A DNA stretch of 64,000 nt from positions 62,001 through 126,000 of the forward strand of contig NZ_SMLB01000003.1 of the NCBI RefSeq assembly GCF_004349105.1, in the 5' to 3' direction. The notes beneath the pieces are model-generated. The model saw nothing but the letters and a program-made list of their open reading frames with translations, searched no databases and was not told where the DNA came from. Position numbers and translations under genes: made by a program. The DNA comes from Jiangella aurantiaca. Its GTDB lineage: Bacteria > Actinomycetota > Actinomycetes > Jiangellales > Jiangellaceae. Below, piece by piece: positions 1-7,486 of this stretch; the stretch's first letter is position 1; each line of letters begins with the position of its first letter.

Positions 1-403
1 GCCACGTTCGTCGAGGTCGGCTCCACACATCGTTGATGATCACGGCTGGGCGGCGACGGCCGGAGTGCCGGAGATCTTCCGGCGCTGCCTGCCAGGTGAG
101 CCTCGAACCAGCAGCAGGAGCCTCTCTGTTCACGCGGGTCACACCTGAACCGTAGTGATCACGGAACTGGGCTGTTCGGGTTGCGCCGACGCTGGTCAGC
201 CGTGAAGATCGGCTGAACGGCCGAGTCGGCAGGGATGTTCGGCCGCCCCGGATGGAGCCCATACATGGGTCATACAGTCACCAGACGGTCGCCAAGACTT
301 AACAATCCGTGGCCTATACGGTTGTGGGCCCAGTCACATACCCTCATGCCACGAGGCCGCCCGTGCAGGGCGCGGCCTCGCACGTGTATCGAGGAGGCCG
401 GCG
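1..403. other. Region without a confident gene
   Basis: No complete gene is supported here. In plus frame 1 the first 36 bases read as the last 11 codons of a possible upstream gene ending at TGA 34-36, but 11 codons are too few to trust. A small inverted repeat (GCCGGA at 67-72 and TCCGGC at 78-83) could be part of a terminator for such a gene, although no T-run follows. The rest is probably the promoter and 5' leader of the gene at 404; I see no convincing -35/-10 pair. Confidence 0.4.
352..380 (+). promoter_or_regulatory. Leader hairpin upstream of the RHH-like gene
   Basis: Perfect 9-bp inverted repeat CGAGGCCGC (352-360) and GCGGCCTCG (372-380) with an 11-nt loop. It ends 10 nt before the GAGGAG ribosome binding site (391-396) of the TTG-initiated gene at 404. 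It could be an operator or a translation-modulating hairpin; the position is seen, the role is inference. Confidence 0.35.
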
Positions 404-823
404 TTGACCGAGAGCACTCCGACCGCTGAGTTCCTGCGGCAGGGCATGAATCCAGCGGTCGACGTCGCGCCGGTCATCAAGCCGAGCGTGGTGCACGTCC
501 CGTCCAGCCTGCTGTCGCTGGTGGCGGCGGAGCGCCAGCGGTCGGGCCGGTCGAACGGGCAGATCCTCATCGATGCGATCGAAGCCGGACACGAACACCT
601 GGTCAAACTGCACAATGAGTCCAACAGCATAGGAGGCCGACTCTTCACCGCCCGCACGGCGAAGCCCCAACTTCCCGTGGCCCAGCCCCTCTCGCCGCTC
701 AACATCCGTCTCTACAAACAGGACTACGAGGTACTGGACCGACTCGTCACCGAGCTCGGCGCAGGCTCCCGCAGCCGGCTGGCGACCCTGGCCCTCGCCC
801 ACTACCTCGACCGCTCCACCTAG
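404..823 (+). CDS. Small protein with two ribbon-helix-helix-like halves
   Basis: 139 residues, unrecognised as a named family. The TTG start is chosen because GAGGAG (391-396) sits 7 nt upstream. Two segments look alike: about residues 29-60 (a VHVPSSL strand followed by helices around SNGQILIDAI) and about residues 97-136 (an LNIRLY strand followed by helices around SRSRLATLAL). A short strand followed by two helices is the ribbon-helix-helix pattern, so this may be a DNA-binding protein carrying two RHH units in one chain. It lies directly upstream of the Tad pilus operon on the same strand, 69 nt before the next gene, so a regulatory role for that operon is possible. The fold assignment is by eye only. 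Confidence 0.55.
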   Translation: MTESTPTAEFLRQGMNPAVDVAPVIKPSVVHVPSSLLSLVAAERQRSGRSNGQILIDAIEAGHEHLVKLHNESNSIGGRLFTARTAKPQLPVAQPLSPLNIRLYKQDYEVLDRLVTELGAGSRSRLATLALAHYLDRST

Positions 824-892
824 CGACCAGCACAGCCCTGCCCAACCAGCAACACCAGCGACACCTCCCTTCCCCGGACATGCAGGACGGCA

Positions 893-1594
893 ATGATGAG
901 TTCGCCCCCCACCCATCAGCCGGCGCCCGATCAGCTCGACGACGACTTCGAGATCGCCGAGGCCAAGCTGGAACCGGCCGTCGCCGCGCCGCCTAAGCAG
1001 CGCCGCCGGCCGGCGTTGATCGGCCTCGGCGTGGCCCTGGTCGCCCTCGGTGGCCTGGGCGCCGCCTGGCTGGCCACGAGCATGAGTGAGACGGTCGACG
1101 TCATCGCGGTGCGCGAGGACGTCGCCCGCGGCGAGCAGATCACCGAGGACGACCTCACGAGGGCGAGCATCAACGCCGACCCCGCGCTCGACCCGATACC
1201 CGAGACGCGCCGCAGCGAGGTGGTCGGCCAGTACGCGTCCGTCGACCTCGCGGCCGGCACGCTGGTCACCGAGAACTCGTTCAGCGGGAGCATCCAGCCC
1301 GCCGAGGGCGAGTCGATGGTCGGTGTCGCGGTGACGACCGCCCAGCTGCCCAGCGAGCCGCTGCGCCCCGGCGACACCGTCCGCATCGTCGACACCCCGA
1401 ACCCGCAGGACGACCCGCCCGGCTCGACGCCCGACTCGATCGAGGCGACGGTCGTGTCGACGTCGGTCGACCCGGAGACGGGTCAGCGGATGGTCAACGT
1501 CGTCCTGCCCGAGGTGCGCGCCCCCGACCTCGCCGCCCGCGTCGCGACCGGGCGCATCGTCGTCATTCTGATGTCGCGCGCGGGAGGCGAGTGA
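893..1594 (+). CDS. SAF-domain pilus assembly protein (CpaB/RcpC-like)
   Basis: 233 residues. A cytoplasmic acidic N-terminus is followed by one transmembrane segment (about 38-60) and an extracytoplasmic SAF domain (about 68-135) containing the VREDVARGEQITEDDL signature typical of CpaB/FlgA-type proteins. In Tad systems CpaB/RcpC is an envelope component of the pilus machine. This protein opens the Tad operon. AGGA at 884-887 precedes ATG 893; ATG 896 is an equally possible start. Its stop TGA (1592-1594) overlaps the ATG of the next gene by one base, indicating translational coupling. Confidence 0.8.
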   Translation: MMSSPPTHQPAPDQLDDDFEIAEAKLEPAVAAPPKQRRRPALIGLGVALVALGGLGAAWLATSMSETVDVIAVREDVARGEQITEDDLTRASINADPALDPIPETRRSEVVGQYASVDLAAGTLVTENSFSGSIQPAEGESMVGVAVTTAQLPSEPLRPGDTVRIVDTPNPQDDPPGSTPDSIEATVVSTSVDPETGQRMVNVVLPEVRAPDLAARVATGRIVVILMSRAGGE

Positions 1595-2403
1595 TGGCCG
1601 TCGTCGCGCTCACCTCGGCACGAGGGGCCCCTGGCGTCACAACCACGGCGCTGGCCATGGCGATGCTGTGGCCGCGGTCGGTCGTGCTGGTCGAGGCCGA
1701 CGTCGCCGGAAGCAGCAGCATCCTCGCTGGGTACCTGCGCGGCACCGTCCCACCCGACCGCGGCCTGGTCAGCCTGGCCGTCGCGCACCGGCGCGGCGTG
1801 CTGGACGAGAAGTTCTACGACCAGAGCATCCCGCTCATCGAGAACCGCGTCCGGCTGGTCCCCGGGCTGGTCAACGCCCAGCAGGCGGCCAGCATGGACA
1901 AGCTGTGGTCGCCGCTGAGCATCGTGCTGGCCAACCTCGAGCGCACGGGCACCGACGTCATCATCGACGCCGGGCGGCTCGGCATGCGGCACGGGCCGAT
2001 GCCGCTGCTGCGCTCCGCCGACGCCGTCCTGCTGGTCACCCGCACGACGCTGCCCGCCGTCAGCTCGGCCCGAGCCCGGGTCAACGTGCTGCGCGAGGAC
2101 CTCCTCGAGCTGGGCCAGGGCGACGACACGCTCGCCATGCTGCTGATCGGCGAGGGCCAGCCCTACCGTGCCCGCGAGATCCACTCCGCGCTCGGCGTGC
2201 CGGTGCTGGCGTCCATGGCCTGGGACCAGGCGGCGTCCGACTCGCTCAGCGTGGGCGCGCCGTACGGACGGCGGTTCGCGGCGGCTCCGCTGTTCCGCAG
2301 CACGCGGGTCGTCATCGGCGCCGTGCACGAGCTGATCGACCGCCATCGCACCCGGCTGGCCCCGGCCGCGGAGTCCCTGATGGAGGAGCACACCTATGGC
2401 TGA
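1594..2403 (+). CDS. CpaE/TadZ-like MinD-family protein with degenerate P-loop
   Basis: 269 residues. The overall fold looks like a ParA/MinD ATPase: an N-terminal strand, a P-loop position, a VVLVEADVAG strand with the second-strand Asp, and a DVIIDAGR segment matching the usual D-x-x-D-x-P region. The deviant Walker A normally reads KGGxGKT; here residues about 9-17 read ARGAPGVTT, so both signature lysines are absent. CpaE/TadZ proteins localise Tad pilus assembly and some carry atypical Walker motifs, so this may be a non-hydrolysing positioning protein. The ATG overlaps the cpaB stop and the 3' end overlaps tadA by 8 nt. Confidence 0.75.
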   Translation: MAVVALTSARGAPGVTTTALAMAMLWPRSVVLVEADVAGSSSILAGYLRGTVPPDRGLVSLAVAHRRGVLDEKFYDQSIPLIENRVRLVPGLVNAQQAASMDKLWSPLSIVLANLERTGTDVIIDAGRLGMRHGPMPLLRSADAVLLVTRTTLPAVSSARARVNVLREDLLELGQGDDTLAMLLIGEGQPYRAREIHSALGVPVLASMAWDQAASDSLSVGAPYGRRFAAAPLFRSTRVVIGAVHELIDRHRTRLAPAAESLMEEHTYG

Positions 2404-3994
2404 CCCCACGCAGGCCGCTGCGAGCCTCGAGAACCTCCCGCTGTTCGCGGAGAACGGCGGGAACGGCTCCGGCGACGAGTGGGGCGACACCCATCACTCG
2501 TTGAGCGGGCCCGGCCAGACCGACCTGCGCCGGTCGCTGCAGGCGCGGCTCGCGTCCGCCTCGGCGCAGCGCGGCCGCGGCTCGGTGCCGTCGGGCCAGC
2601 ACGCCCGGCGCGCCGACGACGACCTCACCGCGCTGGAACGCAACGGTGGCGTGCTGCGGCCCATGTCGCGCGGCGGCGAGGTCGACTGGGGGCTGGTCCG
2701 CGCCTATCGCGAGCAGGCCGCCGACCAGCTGGCGCACGCGCTGCGCAGCCGTGAGGGTCTCGACGACGCCGGCCGGCGCGAGCTGGGCCGCAGCATCGTG
2801 GTCGAGCTGCTGGCCGACCACGCCGAGCGGGCGCTCACCAAGGGCCTGCCGATCATCACGCCGGACGAGCAGATCCAGCTGGCCGAGGCCATCATGGCCG
2901 CGCTGTTCGGTCTCGGCCGGCTGCAGCCGCTGGTCGACGACCCCGGCATCGAGAACATCGAGATCAACGGGCACGACAACGTCCACCTCATCTACGACGA
3001 CGGCCGCATCGTCCAAGGCCCGCCGGTGGCCGACAGCGACGAGGAGCTGATCGAGACACTGTCGTTCCTGGCCACCCGCACGGGCACCAACGAACGGCCG
3101 TTCTCGCCGTCGAACCCGCGGCTGCACCTGCGGCTGCGTGACGGGTCGCGGCTCGCGGCCACCGCGTGGATCACGCCGCGGCCGGTCGCCGTCATCCGCA
3201 AGCACCGGCTCACTGACATCGGCATCAAGGAGCTGGTCGACCTCGACATGCTCAGCCCGGCCGCCGCGGCGTTCCTGGCCTCCGCCGTCCGGGCCCGCAA
3301 GAGCCTGGTCGTCTCCGGTGCGCAGGGCGCCGGCAAGACCACGCTGGTCCGGGCCCTGACCAACGAGCTGGACCCGATGGAGCGCATCGGCACCATCGAG
3401 ACCGAGTACGAGCTGCACCTGCACGACATGCCCGACCGGCACAAGCGCATCGTGGCGTGGGAGGCGCGGCCGGGCAGCGGCGAGCGCGGCCCCGACGGGC
3501 GCGCCGTCGGCGAGATCACCCTCGACGACCTCGTCTTCGACTCGCTGAGGATGAACCTCTCCAGGCTCATCGTCGGCGAGGTGCGCGGCCGCGAGGTGCT
3601 GCCGATGTTCAAGGCGATGCAGTCCGGCGCCGGCTCGCTCTCGACGACGCATGCGCACTCCGCGCGAGCGGCCATCGAGCGCCTGGTCACCTGCGCCATG
3701 GAGGCCGGCCAGCACGTCACGGAGTCCTTCGCGTACCGGCAGATCGCCGAGCACATCGACCTCATCGTCCAGATCGAGCTGGTCGACGATAGCCACTCCG
3801 GCGGCAAGCGGTCGCGGTACATCAGCGAGATCATCGCGATCGAGCCGGGTGAGCACGGCCTGCCCGCCGTCACCGACGTGTTCCAACCCGGCCCCGACGG
3901 CCGCGCGGTGCCCGGCACGCCGCCGATCTGGCTGGGCGACCTCGAACGCGTCGGCTTCAACCCGCGGCTGCTCGACCACGGCGGTGTGCCGTGA
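2396..3994 (+). CDS. tadA: Tad pilus assembly ATPase TadA/CpaF
   Basis: 532 residues, a type II/IV secretion ATPase of the CpaF/TadA branch that powers Flp pilus assembly at the cytoplasmic membrane. After a disordered N-terminus (about 1-90) comes the N2 domain with NIEINGHDNV, then the arginine-rich region RLAATAWITP. The Walker A motif SGAQGAGKTT is near residue 308, and the LIVGEVRG segment containing the Walker B/aspartate-box region is near 391, followed by the His-box STTHAHSA. All catalytic motifs appear intact. The start overlaps the preceding gene by 8 nt and the stop overlaps tadB by 4 nt. Confidence 0.93.
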   Translation: MADPTQAAASLENLPLFAENGGNGSGDEWGDTHHSLSGPGQTDLRRSLQARLASASAQRGRGSVPSGQHARRADDDLTALERNGGVLRPMSRGGEVDWGLVRAYREQAADQLAHALRSREGLDDAGRRELGRSIVVELLADHAERALTKGLPIITPDEQIQLAEAIMAALFGLGRLQPLVDDPGIENIEINGHDNVHLIYDDGRIVQGPPVADSDEELIETLSFLATRTGTNERPFSPSNPRLHLRLRDGSRLAATAWITPRPVAVIRKHRLTDIGIKELVDLDMLSPAAAAFLASAVRARKSLVVSGAQGAGKTTLVRALTNELDPMERIGTIETEYELHLHDMPDRHKRIVAWEARPGSGERGPDGRAVGEITLDDLVFDSLRMNLSRLIVGEVRGREVLPMFKAMQSGAGSLSTTHAHSARAAIERLVTCAMEAGQHVTESFAYRQIAEHIDLIVQIELVDDSHSGGKRSRYISEIIAIEPGEHGLPAVTDVFQPGPDGRAVPGTPPIWLGDLERVGFNPRLLDHGGVP

Positions 3995-4899
3995 CGCCGT
4001 TCGCGGCGGCCCTCGCCGCGATCCTGGTACTGGGCGGGCTGCTCGTCATCGTCGTCGGGCTGATCCCGCAGCCGGTGCAGGCGCGTCCGGCCACGCCCGG
4101 GCAGCGGCTCAAGGCACGATTCATCAGCATGACCGGCGGCCGCAACCCAGCAGCCCGGCAGCTGCGCATCCTGCTCGGTATCGGCCTGGCCGGCGGCATG
4201 GCCGGCTGGCTGCTCACCGGCTGGCTGATCCTCGTCGTGCTCGTGCCGGCCGCGCTCATCGGCCTGCCCGCGTTGCTCGCGCCGCCGCCGTCGGCCACCC
4301 CGGTCGCCAAGCTCGAGGCGATGGAGGAGTGGACACGGTCGCTGGCCGGCGTGCTCACCGTCGGCGTCGGGCTGGAACAGGCCATCACCGCCACCATGAA
4401 GTCCACCCCCGACGCGCTGCGGGCCGAGGTGACGACCCTGGTGGCGCGGCTGCGCGCCCGCTGGCCGACGGTGGCGGCGCTGCGCGCGTTCGCCGACGAC
4501 CTCGACGACGCCACCGGCGACCTCATCGCGTCGTCGCTGATCCTGGGCGCGACGCGGCGCGGCGCCGGCCTCGCCGCGGTGCTCGAGGGGCTGGCGGCGA
4601 CGGTGGCGCAGGACGTCCAGGTGCGGCGCAAGATCGAGGCCGACCGCTCCAAGCCGCGCACCACGGCGCGCATGGTCACCATCATCACGCTGGTCGTGCT
4701 CGGCTTCATGACGTTCAACAGCTCCTACATCGAGCCGTACGGCTCGGCCATCGGGCAGATCGTGCTGATCGTGCTGCTCAGCTGCTACGTGCTGTGCCTG
4801 CTGTGGATGCGCCAGATCACCAAGCCACGGCCACTGCCACGCATCATGGGCTGGGACCTCCGCTCGTCCAGCGGACCGACCCGAACGGAGGCGCGATGA
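3991..4899 (+). CDS. tadB: Tad inner-membrane platform protein TadB
   Basis: 302 residues. N-terminal hydrophobic segments (about 4-22 and 60-95), a cytoplasmic GspF/T2SF-type helical domain with the EEWTRSLAGVLTVGVGLEQA motif, and C-terminal transmembrane helices (about 228-275) give the expected TadB layout. It forms the inner-membrane platform with TadC and transmits TadA ATPase motion to the pilus. GTG start in a GTGA overlap with the tadA stop codon. Confidence 0.88.
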   Translation: MTPFAAALAAILVLGGLLVIVVGLIPQPVQARPATPGQRLKARFISMTGGRNPAARQLRILLGIGLAGGMAGWLLTGWLILVVLVPAALIGLPALLAPPPSATPVAKLEAMEEWTRSLAGVLTVGVGLEQAITATMKSTPDALRAEVTTLVARLRARWPTVAALRAFADDLDDATGDLIASSLILGATRRGAGLAAVLEGLAATVAQDVQVRRKIEADRSKPRTTARMVTIITLVVLGFMTFNSSYIEPYGSAIGQIVLIVLLSCYVLCLLWMRQITKPRPLPRIMGWDLRSSSGPTRTEAR

Positions 4900-4900
4900 T

Positions 4901-5848
4901 GTGGGCACAGCGGAGTCTGCGCGCGGCCAGGACGGATGTCCCATGATCTGGGAATTGAGCATTCTCGCGGGGGCGCTGGCCGGCCTCGGGCTGGCCCTCG
5001 TCGTGCGCGAACTGGTCCCGGCCCAGCCGCACCTGCGGGCCACGCTGGGCCGGCTGCACGACACCGGCACCGAGACCACCCGGTCGTTGGAGCCGCAGGC
5101 CACCCAGTCGAGTTCGCTTTTCCAAGACCGCCTCGGCCGGCTCCTCGAGCAGCGGCTGCCGACGCTGGTGGGCTTCCGGCTCCCGCGGCAGGAGCTGGAC
5201 CTGCTGCGTATCCCCGCCTACCGCTACTACGGCGAGAAGGCTCTGTGGGCGCTGCTCGGGCTGGCGTTCCCGGCCATCTTGACGCTGACGCTGGCCATCA
5301 CCGGCGTCTCACTGCCGTTCACGGTGCCGGCGTTCGTCGGCCTCATCCTCGCCGTCGTCATGTGGTTCCTGCCTGACATCGAGACCCGGCAGAAGGCCAA
5401 CAACGCCCGCGAAGAGTTCACCCGCGCGCTCGGCGCCTACATCGACCTCGTCGCGCTGGAACGCGCCGGCGGCGCCGGGTCGACCCAGGCGCTGGAGAAC
5501 GCCGCCGAGGTGGGCGACTCCTGGGTGTTCCAGCGGCTGCGCGAGGAGCTGGCCCGGGCCCGGTGGTCCGGCACGACGCCCTGGGAGGGCCTGCACACGC
5601 TCTCGATCCAGCTCGGACTCAGCGACCTCGACGACCTCGCCGACATCATGCGGCTGTCCGGCGAAGAGGGTGCCACGGTCTACGAGAGCCTGCGCGCCCG
5701 CGCCAGCGGACTGCGCGACGCCACCCTGTCGGCGGAGCACGCCCGTGCCAATGCCGATAGCGAACGAATGGTCATGCCCGTCGCACTTCTGGGCGTGGTT
5801 TTCATGGCTCTACTGGCGGCTCCAACGGTGATGCGTATGCTCGAATGA
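4901..5848 (+). CDS. tadC: Tad inner-membrane platform protein TadC
   Basis: 315 residues, GspF/T2SF domain protein with several transmembrane segments (about 16-35, 110-160, 290-312) and the cytoplasmic segment EEFTRALGAYIDLVALERAGG. It is the second platform subunit. GTG 4901 has GGAGG at 4887-4891; ATG 4943, which begins at the hydrophobic MIWELSILAGALAGLG, is a credible alternative giving a TadC-like N-terminus without the polar 14-residue extension. The final 100 bases use noticeably more A/T-ending codons than the rest of the operon. Confidence 0.86.
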   Translation: MGTAESARGQDGCPMIWELSILAGALAGLGLALVVRELVPAQPHLRATLGRLHDTGTETTRSLEPQATQSSSLFQDRLGRLLEQRLPTLVGFRLPRQELDLLRIPAYRYYGEKALWALLGLAFPAILTLTLAITGVSLPFTVPAFVGLILAVVMWFLPDIETRQKANNAREEFTRALGAYIDLVALERAGGAGSTQALENAAEVGDSWVFQRLREELARARWSGTTPWEGLHTLSIQLGLSDLDDLADIMRLSGEEGATVYESLRARASGLRDATLSAEHARANADSERMVMPVALLGVVFMALLAAPTVMRMLE

Positions 5849-5972
5849 CTCTTTGTCCGTTATTTCCTCAGTCAGGAATTCCCCGATCCTGGCGCGTCAC
5901 AGAAGTCTCCCCGGACATGCCTACAGCTGTGACGGGTCGGGAACAGCCCGCACCCCCGAGAGGAACACGACA

Positions 5973-6173
5973 ATGCTGCAACTCCAGACATGGATGACGG
6001 TCCTGTCCGCCGAGCTGCGCGACCGCTACTCCGAGCTGACCGAACGCCGCCCCGAGCAGGGCGCCACAACGCTCGAGTACGTCGTCATCGCCGCCGCGGT
6101 GTTCGTCGCCGCCGTGGCGCTGGTGGGCATCATCATCGGCGTCATCAACCGCGAACAAGCGAAGATCCAGTAG
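5973..6173 (+). CDS. flp: Flp-type pilin
   Basis: 66 residues from ATG 5973, preceded by GAGAGGAA (5958-5965). The polar N-terminus ends at EQGATTLEYVVIAAAVFV, the type IVb prepilin pattern: cleavage before the hydrophobic helix and a Glu five residues into it (TTLEY). A single hydrophobic helix (about 39-60) is followed by a short polar tail, and the whole length matches Flp/Fap pilins. This is the probable major subunit of the Tad pilus. No prepilin peptidase (TadV/CpaA) is visible nearby, so processing must rely on a gene elsewhere. The longer reading frame from 5853 is not needed. Confidence 0.85.
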   Translation: MLQLQTWMTVLSAELRDRYSELTERRPEQGATTLEYVVIAAAVFVAAVALVGIIIGVINREQAKIQ

Positions 6174-6176
6174 GCC

Positions 6177-6608
6177 ATGAGCCGCCGGCCACGTGACGGG
6201 CAGCGGCGTCCCCGGCGCCGCCTCCCCGGACGTCCCGAACGAGGCGCGGCGACGCTGGAGCTCGTGGTCCTGTTCCCGGTCGTCCTGCTCATCACCTTCG
6301 GCGTCATCGAAGGTGCGTTGTGGTACCACGCGCGCAACGTCGCCCTCGCCGCCGCCGAAGAGGGCGTGCGGGTGGCCACCGGCAACGGCGGGACGCTCGC
6401 GGCCGGCGTCGCCGAGGCCCGCTCGTTCGCCCAGGAGGCCGGTGCCGACGGCGTGCTCAGCAGCGTCACCGTCACCGGCGACGGTGGCGACGTCGAGGTC
6501 AGCATCACCGTCGAGGGCTCGTCGCAAAGCCTGTTCCCCGGCTGGTCCGGTCACCAGGTCTCCCAGACGGCCAGCGGGCCGGTCGAACGCTTCACCGGGC
6601 CGGGCTGA
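6177..6608 (+). CDS. TadE-like pseudopilin
   Basis: 143 residues. A basic N-terminus is followed by RGAATLELVVLFPVVLLITF, the TadE N-terminal helix with the pilin-like processing region and a Glu five residues in. An AEEGVRVA segment typical of TadE and a variable C-terminal domain follow. It starts 4 nt after the flp stop. TadE/TadF are minor pseudopilins required for Flp fibre formation. Confidence 0.8.
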   Translation: MSRRPRDGQRRPRRRLPGRPERGAATLELVVLFPVVLLITFGVIEGALWYHARNVALAAAEEGVRVATGNGGTLAAGVAEARSFAQEAGADGVLSSVTVTGDGGDVEVSITVEGSSQSLFPGWSGHQVSQTASGPVERFTGPG

Positions 6609-6609
6609 C

Positions 6610-7047
6610 ATGTCCGCGCTGGCAGCACGCAGGGAACACGGCTCGGCCACCGTCGAGCTCGCGGTGGTCGCGCCCGGCCTGCTGATGATCATCGCGCTCC
6701 TGGTGCTGGGCGGCCGGGTCACCATCGCCGGCGGCTCGGTCGAGCACGCGGCGGCCGAGGCTGCCCGCACGGCGTCCATCGCCCGTACTGAGAGCGATGC
6801 GCTCATCCAGGGCCGCAACGCCGCCGAGGCGTCGTTGGCGCAGCAGGACCTCCTGTGCGTCGGCGGACCGTCCATCCAGATCGACACCAGCCAGTTCAGC
6901 CGGCCACCGGGCGAGCCGGCCACGGTCTCGGCCACGGTCACCTGCCGGGTCCAGCTCTCCGACCTCGCCATCCCCGGGCTGCCCGGCTCGCGGGAGATCA
7001 CCGAGACGGTCGAGAGCCCGCTCGACACCTACAGGATGCGCCGATGA
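6610..7047 (+). CDS. TadE/TadF-like pseudopilin
   Basis: 145 residues from ATG 6610, two bases after the preceding stop. HGSATVELAVVAPGLLMIIA near residue 10 gives the same pseudopilin N-terminal helix as the previous gene, followed by EHAAAEAARTASIARTE. Two cysteines (about residues 79 and 115) could form a disulfide outside the cell. The reading frame is open further upstream, but the ATG and the conserved helix fix this start. It overlaps the next gene by four bases (ATGA). Confidence 0.75.
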   Translation: MSALAARREHGSATVELAVVAPGLLMIIALLVLGGRVTIAGGSVEHAAAEAARTASIARTESDALIQGRNAAEASLAQQDLLCVGGPSIQIDTSQFSRPPGEPATVSATVTCRVQLSDLAIPGLPGSREITETVESPLDTYRMRR

Positions 7048-7475
7048 CGGCCCGGAGCCTGCGGGCCGAGGGCGAACGGGGCGCCGTCGCCATCTTCGCC
7101 GTGGTCATCGTCATGGCGTTGTTCCTGGCCATCGGGCTGGTCGTCGACGGCGGCAGCAAGATCCGGGCGATGCAGCGGGCCAACGCCATGGCCGCCGAGG
7201 CCGCCCGCACCGGCGCACAGGCGGTCATCATCGACGGCAACGGCGCCGGTCACCCCACCATCGACTTCGCCCGCGCCTGCACCGCCGCCATGAACTACGT
7301 GACGGCGGCGGGTGGGCAGGCGACCGACTGCCGCCGGGTCGACGACACGACGGTCCAGGTCGACACCACCGTCACCTACGACAACGTCTTCCTGTCCCTG
7401 ATCGGACCCCCGACGTCCCAGGCCACAGGTAGCGCGCAGGCCCGCCTCGCGCGCGGCGTCGGTACGGAACAGTGA
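7044..7475 (+). CDS. TadG-like pilus-associated protein
   Basis: 143 residues. RGAVAIFAVVIVMALFLAIG (about 13-32) is the hydrophobic N-terminal helix of the putative Flp pilus-assembly TadG-like family, followed by the characteristic DGGSKIRAMQRANAMAAEAA segment. The remainder is a small extracytoplasmic domain. TadG proteins are thought to anchor or terminate the pilus at the envelope. ATGA overlap with the preceding gene. Confidence 0.75.
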   Translation: MTARSLRAEGERGAVAIFAVVIVMALFLAIGLVVDGGSKIRAMQRANAMAAEAARTGAQAVIIDGNGAGHPTIDFARACTAAMNYVTAAGGQATDCRRVDDTTVQVDTTVTYDNVFLSLIGPPTSQATGSAQARLARGVGTEQ

Positions 7476-7486
7476 GGAGTATCCCC

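Noticed and set aside
4896-4946. Sixteen-codon ORF starting ATG 4896 between tadB and tadC
   Set aside because: Uses the tadC ribosome binding site but ends after 16 codons; most likely chance, although a leader-peptide role cannot be excluded.
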